A DNA stretch of 30,081 bases from Bigelowiella natans CCMP2755 (lineage: Eukaryota; Cercozoa; Chlorarachniophyceae), in NCBI GenBank assembly GCA_000320545.1, contig ADNK01002579.1:1-30081 (forward strand). The letters are read 5' to 3'. Shown here piece by piece: positions 21,387 through 30,081 of this stretch; the stretch's first letter is position 1, and every line of letters begins with the position of its first letter. The position numbers were made by a program, and so were the translations under genes. The notes under the pieces were generated by a model that had not been told where the DNA came from, did not search any database, and saw only the letters and a list, made by a program, of their open reading frames with translations.

Positions 21387-21555
21387 CCTTCCTCTCTCCC
21401 TCTCCCTCACGCGCGTGTGCGTTCGCTCGATATTTTCCCTTTCACCGTCCTAACATGATGGTTACTCATTGATACAAGACCGTCGGAGGTGCCGCTGAGA
21501 GTGCAATACCACTCAAACCTCACGTTTTAGTGCCCGTACCTGAGCTACTCTCCAT
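17886..21555 (-). CDS. ankyrin-repeat protein with N-terminal coiled coil (ten or more exons)
   Basis: In-phase exons: 21555-21540 (MESSS), 21321-21186, 21040-20813, 20758-20621, 20406-20301, 20070-19855, 19718-18966, 18816-18739, about 18447 or 18361 to 18211, and 18089-17886. The first seven give 531 codons. The start is a heptad-like, Glu/Lys/Ala-rich coiled coil (about residues 6-75). Ankyrin-type helices follow in sequence: RTPLSYAAERGNLALC, SPLFLAMKGEHHAVLAYLIE, ILFEAMRLESAHVTVKLLLERG, a long irregular block in the 753-bp exon ending RLLIEHRAD, then GESPLHTAILSAGDYYQ and RADVTLTDNLGRTP. Several repeats are degenerate. The last 67 residues carry no known domain. The junction between the exon ending at 18739 (or 18721) and the next is unresolved: the strong CTTTTCAG acceptor at 18362 does not match in phase, so a mini-exon may be missing. 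Probably a scaffold; no enzymatic domain. Confidence 0.75.
18579..18642. repeat. (CA)n(GA)n compound microsatellite
   Basis: It lies in the ankyrin-gene intron where exon joining is unresolved. It has the same CA-then-GA order as the tract at 11942. Confidence 0.9.
20203..20245. repeat. (CT)n(CA)n compound microsatellite
   Basis: It lies inside the ankyrin-gene intron between the exons at 19855-20070 and 20301-20406, preceded by C-rich sequence. Confidence 0.9.
21350..21382. repeat. (CT)n microsatellite
   Basis: It lies within the first intron of the ankyrin gene. On the coding strand it is a GA run shortly upstream of the acceptor, so it does not act as a pyrimidine tract. Confidence 0.9.
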
Positions 21556-22175
21556 CGCTTCGCCTTCCTTCTCCCCCCTTCAACGTACGTGCCAGTTTGC
21601 CTGTGCATCTGATAGCATGCGTGCGCGCCTGCCCCCCCCCCTTACCACACGCGCAAGTTTAAATGTGAGCCTGCAGATGTTCCCGACAGACAAGCCGGCT
21701 GGGGAATGGGAGGAGGAGAAAAACACGCCAACTGACCTTGATTAACTAAATTATTCGGTAGTATTTCCTTGTCGTCATAATAAAACGACATGCCATTTAC
21801 TTTTTAGCTATCCTCTCTCTTTGTTCTTGCAGATCCAGATTTAGGCAATAATAGACCCCTAAAGGTACCTACGGCTACGCGACAACAAGCGAAAACGGCT
21901 TCTTCATAAATATCTCCCAGTTAAACGGAAAAATACTCGGAAAATTACCGAAAGCAAACCGAATAAGTCAGTCTTCTACCCAGACGCCGCGCACGTTACT
22001 GCCAGATTGATGCTCAGGAAACTGGTCGAAACATAGCCGACTGAAGCCTGCCGCGTCCGTTTGGGTGATGCGATCTGCGAGCAGCGCTGCGCTGACAGCC
22101 TCGCAGTGGCTCTCCTTTTCAAGTCACCTGAGAGTCGAATAATTTGAATTGTGATCATCAGGGGTTGGTAAAGCA
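21556..22175. promoter_or_regulatory. divergent intergenic region
   Basis: About 620 bp lie between the inferred starts of the ankyrin gene (-) and the epimerase gene (+). No coding frame is convincing and no defined element is visible; both promoters are expected here from orientation alone. Confidence 0.35.
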
Positions 22176-24101
22176 ATGTCGACCTCTGGGGACCGAGAGG
22201 TAGAGGAGAAAACGATGAACGCTTGCGCTGGGTGCGCTTCCTCTCAACTCTACATCCTTGATTGTTTCTCAGGCCCATAATATCCTCCAGCTCTTGGAAC
22301 AAGAAGGAAAGGCTATTCTTCAAGACCCAACAGGATTGCTCAAATCATATGTGTACGATTGCAAAACAGCTGATTTTCAAAGGTCGACACTCATCCCTTT
22401 TCGTTGCATATCAGCAAGGAGTGGCAGACAGATTTAATTGAGCGCGTTGTGCCTTTTTGGCTGAATCACAGTCTCGATAAGAAGAACGGTAATAACAGTG
22501 AATACAAATATCTTTATTAGTTACATTGCTCTAACATTGCCTACTCAGGAGGGTATTATACCGCTTTGGACGAGGATGGAAGCATCTACGACACCGACAA
22601 GTCCATTTAAGGATTAACGGCTACATTTACAGTAACTAACATTAATCATCTAACCTGGTAGGTACCTGTGGCTGCAAGGTCGTGAAGTGTTTACGTTCTC
22701 CAAACTCGTCAACACTTTCTGTGAAGGAGGGATGCCCCTGAAGACCATGTGAGTACGAAGTTCCACAATATGACCTCCTTTTAATTTGTTCAAAAATGAA
22801 TTTTTTTAGAAACCAGTGGGCCCAAGCTGCAAAGATTGGCGCCGAAGCTCTGGATAAGGCACTAGGTTTTCTCTAAGAATGTTATGTTTCGACAGCAGGT
22901 CGCTCGTAACTTGTCGCTGGTCGGCCAATTTTTAGGGAACGTTCCAGGTGTTAAGGATCCCAGAATCTATTTCTCTGCAACAGAAGATTGGAAGGTGACT
23001 GCACTATTCATTTAGAAATCCCCCTAGTTTGATAATCAGTCGGATCTGAGTAATATCATCCAAACCACAATAGCTCCTTCATTACCAACGAAAACCGTAC
23101 GCTACAGTGTTCTACTCTCTTGGATGCCTAGAATACTCTAGCATGATTCAATCCGTCAACAAGGTAATCAAGGCGCTATAAATTAAAATCAGCAAAAGAA
23201 TACGCAACATACTGAGGCATGTGGTTTTCAGTTGCAAGAATCTGGTCAAACTGAGACCAAAGAGACGATTAAGATTGTTTTCGGGAAAGAAGACGCAGCT
23301 GTCTATGCGGCTAAAGCAAAGAGATCTTTTCAAGAGTTTGAGGAAATGATCAAAGATCCAACGAACAGTGGGCGTCCGGCAGGGCCCAAAGTAGAAGGAT
23401 TATCGAAATTAGCTGACGTCATGTGTGTGGTAGCCCTGGCATGCGAATTTTTGCAAAAGTCGAGCTCTGAAGAGGAGAAGACGCTATATAAAGCTCGCAT
23501 CGGAAAACTCCTGGAGCGTGCAAAAACGCACTTTCACCCCAAGTACAAGATTTTGCTCGAAAACAGCAGAAGCTCTGGTCCTAGCACAGCCACTCCCGAT
23601 GGACGCTTGTTCAACCCCGGACATTGTATTGAGGTCGGATGGATGCTTCTGGAAGCGTGTAAGCATGTCCCAAACAAGGAAATAGAGACTATGGCTCTCA
23701 TTGTGATTGAGAACTCACTTGAAATTGGATGGGATAAACAATACGGTGGTCTGTTCTACATGATGGATATCGAAGGAAAACCATTGTTGGATAGCACAGT
23801 AACTGCCAAAGGGAAGCTTTGGTGGCCTCACTCCGAGGCATTGATTGCAGTTTCAATGGTACTAAGAGTTTGCACGGAGGAAAAACGGCCTAAGTGGCTC
23901 GTGTGGTTGGCAAAGCTTCAAAAATACTGCCAACTAATGTTTGTAGACAAAAAACACGGAGGATGGTATGGCTATCGTGAACGAGATGGCACACTGCACT
24001 CCACTGTGAAAGGCGGAAACTACAAGGGCTTTTTTCACACACCTCGTGCTCTCTCATTGTCTGCGAAGGCCATCAAATCATTTTTGGATGCAAGCAAATG
24101 A
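22176..24101 (+). CDS. N-acylglucosamine 2-epimerase (renin-binding-protein family)
   Basis: Nine exons join in phase to 461 aa: 22176-22199, 22273-22350, 22419-22488, 22549-22600, 22662-22748, 22810-22865, 22936-22994, 23074-23163 and 23232-24101. Family landmarks appear in order: VPFWLNHSLDKKNGGYYTAL, YLWLQGREVFTFSKL, QWAQAAKIGAEAL, YATVFYSLGCLEYS, FNPGHCIEVGWMLLEA (His303), KLWWPHSEALIA (His372), HGGWYGYRERDG and KGFFHTPRAL (His441). These His positions match the conserved active-site and sugar-binding His residues of the family. Such enzymes interconvert N-acetylglucosamine and N-acetylmannosamine in the (alpha/alpha)6 barrel fold; related ones act on other aldoses, so substrate is inferred. 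Length is slightly above the usual 390-430 aa because of a short N-terminal extension. No signal peptide is visible, so it is probably cytosolic. The first exon is the least certain part. Confidence 0.9.
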
Positions 24102-25408
24102 ACGGGTTTGGCCAAACAAACTGCGACGCGCGACCATCACATCTCGCTAAACTTAGCAACCACAGCATGCCATGTATGAGAATCATCGCAATCTGATCAT
24201 CATCATCATCATCATCATCATGCTGGCATGCACACGTGCAAATGTGTGTCTGAGACAGAAAGTTGTCAGTCAAGAAATCGATCACGCGCAAATGTGTGGA
24301 TTTGGGCGCTGCACAGTGCGTTCATGCAGCTGTGGGCCGCCTAGACGGCACCTGCTCATGGCTGCCTGCAACCAAGCTAGCTAGCTAGTGAGGGCAACAC
24401 CTGCGCTGTCGGCCGCACGTCTCACGTTTGGACGATTGTGCGCACATGCAGCTTTGGAGCCATCAATCGCATCGATGTGCACTCACGACCAAGCCCTCGC
24501 TCGCGCCGACGTGCACGCAACCATCCTTGCACACACACACACACACACACTGTCAAGACCGGAAGGCTGCAATCACCAGAACAATCAAGACAGTCCAGCA
24601 ATGCACGATGTGCAACGTGCATGAGTGCGTGTTGCACAGTGGATGGCCTGCTGCCTCGCTTGTTCACTTGAAGCTTTGGTGAGTCAAAAGAAAACATCCA
24701 AGAGTGTGAGCATTGTGGCGGAGAAGGCATGCCAGCATGGCTAGAGGAGAAGGGGCGCAGAGTGGATTCAAACGGCATCTGACAGAGATTTGCAGAGTTC
24801 GTTTTCGGGGCCATTGCTGGTGCACTCTTTTTTTTTGGTGCACAGTCGGGGCACTACTGTGAGCTGGATTTCTCGACTTTTTGTGGCAATCGGGGCCCTG
24901 CGGCGCGAACGATTTCTCTGGTTTTGCTGCTGTCGGTCGCCATCATCAATCATCCGTCACTGGCTACGTGCCCACGCGAGAGAGAGATCGCTCATGAACA
25001 AGAGCAGCAGCAGCAGCAGATCTTTTTCAGAGTTCCCTTGCGTTCAAGCTGAAGGTAGTCCGCACACTGTTGTGGCCCAGTCGTTAGCACATTCGGGCAG
25101 ACGCAGGGTGCAAATGGCCTGCGGATCGCACTCAAAGGGGGCGGAGGAGGTCTCTCAAAGAGAACAACAAACAGCTCGCAGCTGAACAGTGAGGCAGACT
25201 TTCAACAAATGTTCCCGTGCGTGCTCTTTGATCGGAGGTTTGGTGGACAGGCAGCGCAAAACCTTGCCTCCTGTGAGGAACCTCGCGCAATCCAAAGAGG
25301 ATTTGACGTGGAGGCATCAGCTGGATCAAGACGCGGTCAGATCAACGCACTGATTTCCCCAATTAACGATCGCATCCCGTTCTTGGCGCAACACAATTCA
25401 ACATTTCA
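24102..25408. other. intergenic region, no firm gene
   Basis: About 1.3 kb between two plus-strand genes. It holds a (CAT)n tract near 24198-24220, a GCTAGCTAGCTAG motif near 24376-24388, a (CA)n tract near 24531-24550, a (CAG)n tract near 25003-25019 and a homopolymer T run near 24829. The frame at 24790-25185 is open but has no recognisable content. Part of it may be 5' untranslated sequence of the zinc-finger gene. Confidence 0.5.
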
Positions 25409-26833
25409 ATGGAAGAAGTTTCGAACGCCCATCGCTGCGATCGGACTCCACATCTTGTGAATGACCAACACGAGGAATTGCAGATGGCAGATGATTTCGC
25501 ACGATTTGATCCACCTCATCACGACTATTTTGGTGATGAGGCACACCAAATGTGCCATGACAGTCTACAGCAGTCAGGAATCAGAGTGAGGAGATGCTGG
25601 CGGAATGGATTTGGTCATGTTGCCAAAAAGTTTATTTTTGCTGAAAGAGGGCAACAAATGAATAAAGATGCAACAGACAAGAAAAAAAGGAAGCATGCGG
25701 ATTACTTGAAGTCCAAAAGACTTTCCGTAACATTTCCGGAAATGCATCACAAAATTAATCAGGAAGAGGAACATAGATGGGAAGAATCTGTCATTTTACG
25801 CGCAAATTATCAATCTAAACCGAAGAGATTTTCAATCGGAAAATGGCAACATGAGTTCCCTACAGAGTCTCATTTCTCTCCAGCTCCATTGGATCATATG
25901 GTTGGCAGAGTGGCTGGACTAGGAAAAATTGAAGAGCTGAGATTCAATGTCAATCCTGTTCCACATTACCAAAGACGGGTTATCATTGATCAAGGAAACT
26001 ATAACGAGCCAAAATTTCAAATGAGAAACCATTGCAGCGAAGGAATCCTTAGATACCCAATGAATGTTGGAAACCATCAAATGATTAGGAATGAAAACAG
26101 AACGGAAGATGTGCATCACGATTTCAATAGAAGGAAATTAACATCTGATCCAAAATCTTTCGCACGTCTTCAACGACATGAGGATCAATACATTAAAATG
26201 GTGCGGCGGCATGATGCCACGTTTGCAAGGAGAAGCATTGATTTTTCAATCCAACAGTCAGCATTAGGAACTAAAATTCCTTTTGCAAAGGAAGAGCACA
26301 GCTTTAGAAACTCTTCAATGAGTACTTTTAAGCGCAAATTGTCGAGTTTTAATTATAAGTTTCCTCCAAAATCCTGGAAATCACCAACTTTTGTGAATGA
26401 GTCGAAAAGAAGAAAATTGTCCAACGAAATCTCTCCAAGCATTCTTGATTCATCTCAGCATTCACATATTTCAATTTCGAAAATCTCGAATCAAGTGGCC
26501 AAAAAAAGGTATTCCTGTCCAGAATGCGGGAAACGTTTTGCGAAGCGATATTACGTAAAGCAACACTCAAAAATCCATCGGAATGAATATCCATTCCAGT
26601 GCCGTTACTGCGAAAGCAAGTTTAAACACCAGTCAAATCTCATTGCGCATGAACAGGTTGATGCTGCATGATTTATGTTCAAGACTTCCATTTGTATTTG
26701 TCAGCCACGTTGCTTTGTCTGATCTTAGGGGCACACCAAAATGTATAAATTCAATTGTCCCCATTGTGCTGCCGGATATCCGCGAAGGGACAGGTTGGTT
26801 CGTCATTTGAAAAATAAACATGGACAATCATGA
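25409..26833 (+). CDS. C2H2 zinc-finger protein with three C-terminal fingers
   Basis: Two exons, 25409-26656 and 26729-26833, join in phase 0 to 450 aa. The first about 365 residues are basic and polar, rich in His, Arg, Lys, Phe and Asn, with no known domain. The fingers follow: CPECGKRFAKRYYVKQHSKIH (from Cys370) fits C-x2-C-x12-H-x3-H; CRYCESKFKHQSNLIAHEQGH fits the same spacing but is completed only after splicing, since its last His is in exon 2; CPHC...RHLKNKH is C-x2-C-x12-H-x4-H. The linkers (RNEYPFQ, TKMYKFN) resemble but do not match the canonical TGEKPF. Without splicing the frame stops five codons past the donor and loses one and a half fingers. Probably a nuclear DNA-binding regulator; target unknown. 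Confidence 0.85.
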
Positions 26834-27615
26834 CACAACAATTAGCCACATTCTTCTTTTCATGCCAATAGTGTGGAAGATCAAATGAAACGGAATCCAA
26901 TTATCATCAGATAGCATTCATGTTGGAATTAAAATTGAAGTTGCAAAGTGCAAGCTGCTTTCGTTCTATCCTTTGTGAAGGAGTTAATAAAATGTTCATT
27001 TTGACTTGCAGTGGATGGCGTGGCGCTAGCAAGCCTATGTGAACGCAATGTGTTCTGCATTGTAGTTTCTTCAGGAAATCATACTTGCGCAATGATGCTG
27101 CTGTCTATGCGCTTGACGAAGCGCGATGTCGTATTGCATAGACAGTTAAAACGTGTACGTGTCAAGATTTTTGACAGTTACTACTAGACGAAAACGGCAT
27201 TGCCGGTAAGGACGAAGGCACATCACTGCATGTGCGTTGTTTGCTGTGGCTGTGCCTGGCTGCAAAAATTGCAATATCATAGCTATGCGTGGCTGCTAAA
27301 ATGGCAACGTATGATAATCTAGTTAGCTTCGCGAAGTCTTGCTATAAACATAACGTTCAAAAGCTATGTCGGACAAAGAACAATTGTCAAAATAGATCAT
27401 TCATTGTTATCTAGATTATTTCTTTTGTCTTGCATCGTATTTCATTGCAGTTTGGAGCATATCTCTCCCCTCATTCGTCATTTCCCCGGCTATTCCTCGT
27501 ATTCGTGCACCGTTAGCCTGGCCCCCTACTCGTCTGAAGTGTAAAACATGTACACGGTTTCAAAAACCAATGCAAAACAAAAAAAAACCGTGCTACATCT
27601 ATGTGTTAATTGTAA
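26834..27615. other. convergent intergenic region with a hairpin
   Basis: This lies between the 3' ends of the zinc-finger gene (+) and the importin-like gene (-). No coding frame. A nested inverted repeat lies at 27101-27145. The rest is AT-rich 3' flank. Confidence 0.5.
27101..27145. repeat. nested inverted repeat
   Basis: CTGTCTATGC at 27101-27110 pairs perfectly with GCATAGACAG at 27136-27145. An inner stem GCGCTT/AAGCGC (27109-27114 and 27119-27124) closes a GACG loop. Arms are perfect on both stems, which share two bases and so compete slightly. Confidence 0.8.
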
Positions 27616-28119
27616 TCACCGTAAAGTATCGGGAATGAAATCCAGCAATTTAACTTGATAGAGCGGATCGTTCTTGATCTCAGGGTCCTCCTCTGCCTGC
27701 AGAATTGTCAAAGAGGGTTATAACAAGGCGGTGAAGATGTTAACACAGATAAGCTTTGAGGCACCTCATGATCTTGGGAGAAATGCGACATGAACAACAT
27801 ATCCCCTATATCGAGACCATCTGTGCAGCAACATAAACACGCTATTTGGTTCAATGGTTACAAATAAATTTTAAAAAGTCTACTTAAGGCATTAAATCAT
27901 ACGAGAATGTGTGAATTTATATATTATATACATATTATTATCATCGACAACACAACAGTTTAGCAGTTTTATTGCCACGTAGCAGCCTCATCATCAACCA
28001 ACCAATGCCTTCGAACCTTCGTCATCTTCGTCTTCGCCAAAACCATTATTCTGTTTACTAACTTCCTCATAGTACTGACGCTCGACCGCCTGCTCATATA
28101 TTATTGTTTCAAACTCATA

Positions 28120-28161
<42 letters not shown>

Positions 28162-28885
28162 TTCATACATTATATAATTTCATGGCCACACAAATACACG
28201 CAGACGGACAGATACAAACAAATATACTTTCTTCATATATATGACGCGTACGTTCACATCGTATAAAAATGTATGTGTGTGTTTATATAATTTGACTAAA
28301 AGCAGAAAGATACACCAAATACGTTTATCGTCGTCGCAATGACCTGCACCATTTCCTCTTGAAATTCGGCACATAGAAGCTCGCAAATGCGGGTCGCCAG
28401 TGTTACGTTCACAACCTACATCAGAAATCAAGAACAATTGTCTTCGCATAAATTATCCCTTTTCATTCAACTCATATTCTCTGTCTTGGGCTTTCAGCAT
28501 GTCCCAATATATGTACTTGTAATATATATATATATATATATATATAATATGCAATACCTTCTTACTGGTGTTTGAACGGGTCGCACGTCGGCCGGATTTC
28601 TAGGGACATTTCATATGTTATTAAATTCTTCGTCGGAAAGAATATGCGGGAAAATTGTGATGATGCATGTTTTCCTTATCCTCCTAACAATCGCATTTTT
28701 CTATCATCATCGAAGCTCACAAGCGCTCGAAGACCTGCTCCATTCGCTCGACAGGAACCCTTAACGTGTACATGCACTCCTCGCCTGGTAGTTAGCAGGA
28801 AATACTACTCATTAAATTAGGTTATCCCCCTCCCCGCAACACGCCTCGTCAATGGATATAGCAAACATAAATCCAAGCGATATAA

Positions 28886-28926
<41 letters not shown>

Positions 28927-29161
28927 TATTATAGAGCGAGAGAGAACAATAATATTAGCTTCCAACTTGATTAGATTTTACAGCGTAGAAGCAACAGTAA
29001 CTTGCATTTTGCGTCTTGGGTTCATTCTTGTACCAATATTGTATATATTTGCGCATCAAGGTCATCATCGTCATAATCATAAGATCGTCACGTTTTGGTG
29101 TTAAGGAACGATCGATCCCCATTCAAGCTATACTCACCGCTCATAACCAGCTTTCCTAGAG
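27616..29161 (-). CDS. importin-9-like karyopherin, C-terminal part (partial)
   Basis: Seven minus-strand exons join in phase: 29161-29138 (24 bp), 28784-28735, 28599-28558, 28415-28344, 28119-27999, 27820-27765 and 27696-27616, ending at TGA. The joined product reads LGKLVMSGEE..., RRATRSNTSKK, an alpha-helical TLATRICELLCAEFQEEM, an acidic FGEDEDDEGSKAL stretch and EDPEIKNDPLYQVKLLDF near the C-terminus. The order of a GKL helix, a TRS motif, an acidic loop and a final DPLYQ-hydrophobic segment matches the C-terminus of importin-9/Kap114-type transport receptors, which import histones and other basic cargo. Further in-frame pieces upstream (29383 to about 29445, ending YPEFLSGFQKK; around 29700-29790, SALIPTLQVVVRAIEHDCLVNIF) look like HEAT helices of the same gene but could not be joined. 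It continues towards or past the right edge. Family call moderately confident. Confidence 0.6.
28121..28160. repeat. (TA)n microsatellite abutting an acceptor
   Basis: On the minus strand the TA run leads directly into the inferred TATAAG acceptor of the importin-like exon beginning at 28119. An alternative acceptor in the same frame is at 28089. Confidence 0.8.
28521..28546. repeat. (TA)n microsatellite in an importin-like intron
   Basis: A TA run just after the donor of the 28599-28558 exon on the minus strand. A further TA run lies at about 28886-28926 in another intron of the same gene. Confidence 0.88.
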
Positions 29162-29225
29162 CTGTCAAAGCAACCTAATAATGACATAGTACCGACCTCT
29201 TCCTCAACTTCACGATTACCAGTGT

Positions 29226-29258
29226 AACACACACGCACACACTCACACACACACACAC

Positions 29259-29317
<59 letters not shown>

Positions 29318-29318
29318 T
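29226..29318. repeat. self-complementary (AC)n(AT)n(GT)n array
   Basis: AC repeats, then AT repeats, then GT repeats of similar length. The left and right blocks are reverse complements, so the whole 90 bp can fold into one long hairpin. Confidence 0.92.
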
Positions 29319-29466
29319 ATAACAAATCCCACGCATGCATTTATTCATACATACGCATTCAAGCATACAATCAGCCGCAAACCTTCTTCTGGAAACCGGA
29401 GAGAAATTCTGGGTACTTATTCATCCAAACCTTTGAAGGAGGAATCGTTACGTCGGTGATATTGAT

Positions 29467-29467
29467 A

Positions 29468-29498
<31 letters not shown>

Positions 29499-29505
29499 CG
29501 ATGAC
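29467..29505. repeat. (GAT)n trinucleotide tract
   Basis: GAT/ATG units degrade into GAC and GGT variants. It probably lies in an intron of the importin-like gene. Confidence 0.88.
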
Positions 29506-29824
29506 GATGGTGATAATGGGTGGTGGTGGTGATGGTGACTATACGCTTCAAAGAAATAATTGAGCTGCTGCTGAATTAAACATAGAGAAATAATGGCGCG
29601 AAGGAGTGTGGGGTAACAGTATCTGTATTTTCCCTTCCCATTCTAGCACGCACTCATTACAAATACACACGCGCACGCGCACATACGAACGCATCGATCG
29701 AGAAATAGCAAAGATGTTGACAAGGCAATCATGTTCGATAGCCCGCACTACAACCTGCAATGTTGGTATTAGAGCTGATGGGCCTAGAAGCACACGTGCA
29801 GATGAAACAGATGAGAAGAGAAGA

Positions 29825-29862
29825 GAGGAGGAGGAGGAGGAGGAGGAGGAGGAGGAGGAGGA
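29825..29862. repeat. (GGA)n trinucleotide tract
   Basis: A near-perfect AGG/GGA run, poly-Ser or poly-Glu if read as protein. It is probably intronic, since no exon could be joined through it. Confidence 0.88.
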
Positions 29863-30048
29863 AATGAAATAATTATATGGGCATGTCTTGCTAAAGACGT
29901 GTTTGCCAGTCAAGAGAGCAAATCCACCTTTCGAGCCCAACTGCGTGTTTGCCATAACCTGAGAGTGAGAAGCAACACAGCATTATAGGGGCACACATGT
30001 TCTGTTTGCGAGAGTATTGTTTGTCGTGGGGTTGTCGGGGTTGCGAAA

Positions 30049-30049
<1 letters not shown>

Positions 30050-30081
<32 letters not shown>
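30050..30081. repeat. (CA)n microsatellite truncated by the window end
   Basis: A perfect CA run reaches the last base of the window, so its full length is unknown. Confidence 0.92.

Noticed and set aside
21976-22323. Minus-strand 115-aa ORF as first exon of the ankyrin gene
   Set aside because: It overlaps the epimerase exons on the other strand; MESSS at 21555 joins in phase to the next ankyrin exon.
22351-22418. Alternative 32-bp epimerase intron (GTCGAC...ATATCAG) keeping VYDCKTADFQ
   Set aside because: Too short for splicing; the GTGTAC...GCAAG intron of 68 bp also keeps phase and brings the family-like EWQTDLIERVV helix directly after KSY.
24790-25185. Plus-strand 131-aa ORF before the zinc-finger gene
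   Set aside because: No motif and biased composition; no in-phase join to the zinc-finger exon was found.
28889-29563. ORFs rich in Ile-Tyr, Cys-Val and Met runs
   Set aside because: They are translations of TA, GT and GAT microsatellites in introns of the importin-like gene.
1-30081. CRISPR, prophage, insertion sequence or bacterial operon
   Set aside because: Introns throughout, no spaced identical repeats, no transposase or integrase motifs, and neighbouring genes on mixed strands with large spacers.

Overview
The window is nuclear DNA of a microbial eukaryote. Genes are split into many short exons by GT-AG introns, mostly about 55-120 bp. Intergenic and larger intronic spaces are full of dinucleotide and trinucleotide microsatellites and poly-C runs. 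I see no operons, bacterial ribosome sites, CRISPR, tRNA or rRNA. A unicellular alga or other protist with compact introns fits best; a cryptophyte-like genome is a guess I cannot test here. All multi-exon models below were assembled by eye, using reading-frame continuity, splice dinucleotides and matching intron phase.

Layout, left to right. (1) An acidic low-complexity ORF (372-941, +). (2) An RWDD2-like gene with a DUF1115 module on the minus strand (1903-3902), with candidate upstream exons at 4642-4966. (3) A twelve-exon plus-strand gene (5380-8860) whose product carries two chorismate-lyase-like domains in one chain. (4) A membrane-anchored alpha/beta-hydrolase-like protein with a GSCMG elbow (9373-10203, -). 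(5) A membrane-anchored PAN/apple plus FkbM-type methyltransferase (11017-13355, -, seven exons, 495 aa). (6) An unrecognised 774-aa multi-pass membrane protein (14245-16808, +). (7) A large ankyrin-repeat protein (17886-21555, -). (8) An N-acylglucosamine 2-epimerase (22176-24101, +, nine exons, 461 aa). (9) A three-finger C2H2 protein (25409-26833, +). (10) The C-terminal half of an importin-9-like karyopherin (27616-29161, -, continuing to the right).

The genes do not form one pathway. Hydrolase, FkbM methyltransferase and epimerase could all touch glycan metabolism, and the first two are neighbours on one strand with N-terminal anchors, but that is only suggestive. The most notable item is the fused double chorismate-lyase-like gene. 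Its two halves share an upstream AHFGD motif, the TANGNLQR motif and one identical intron position, which points to internal duplication. Microsatellites repeatedly sit at or directly beside inferred splice sites.
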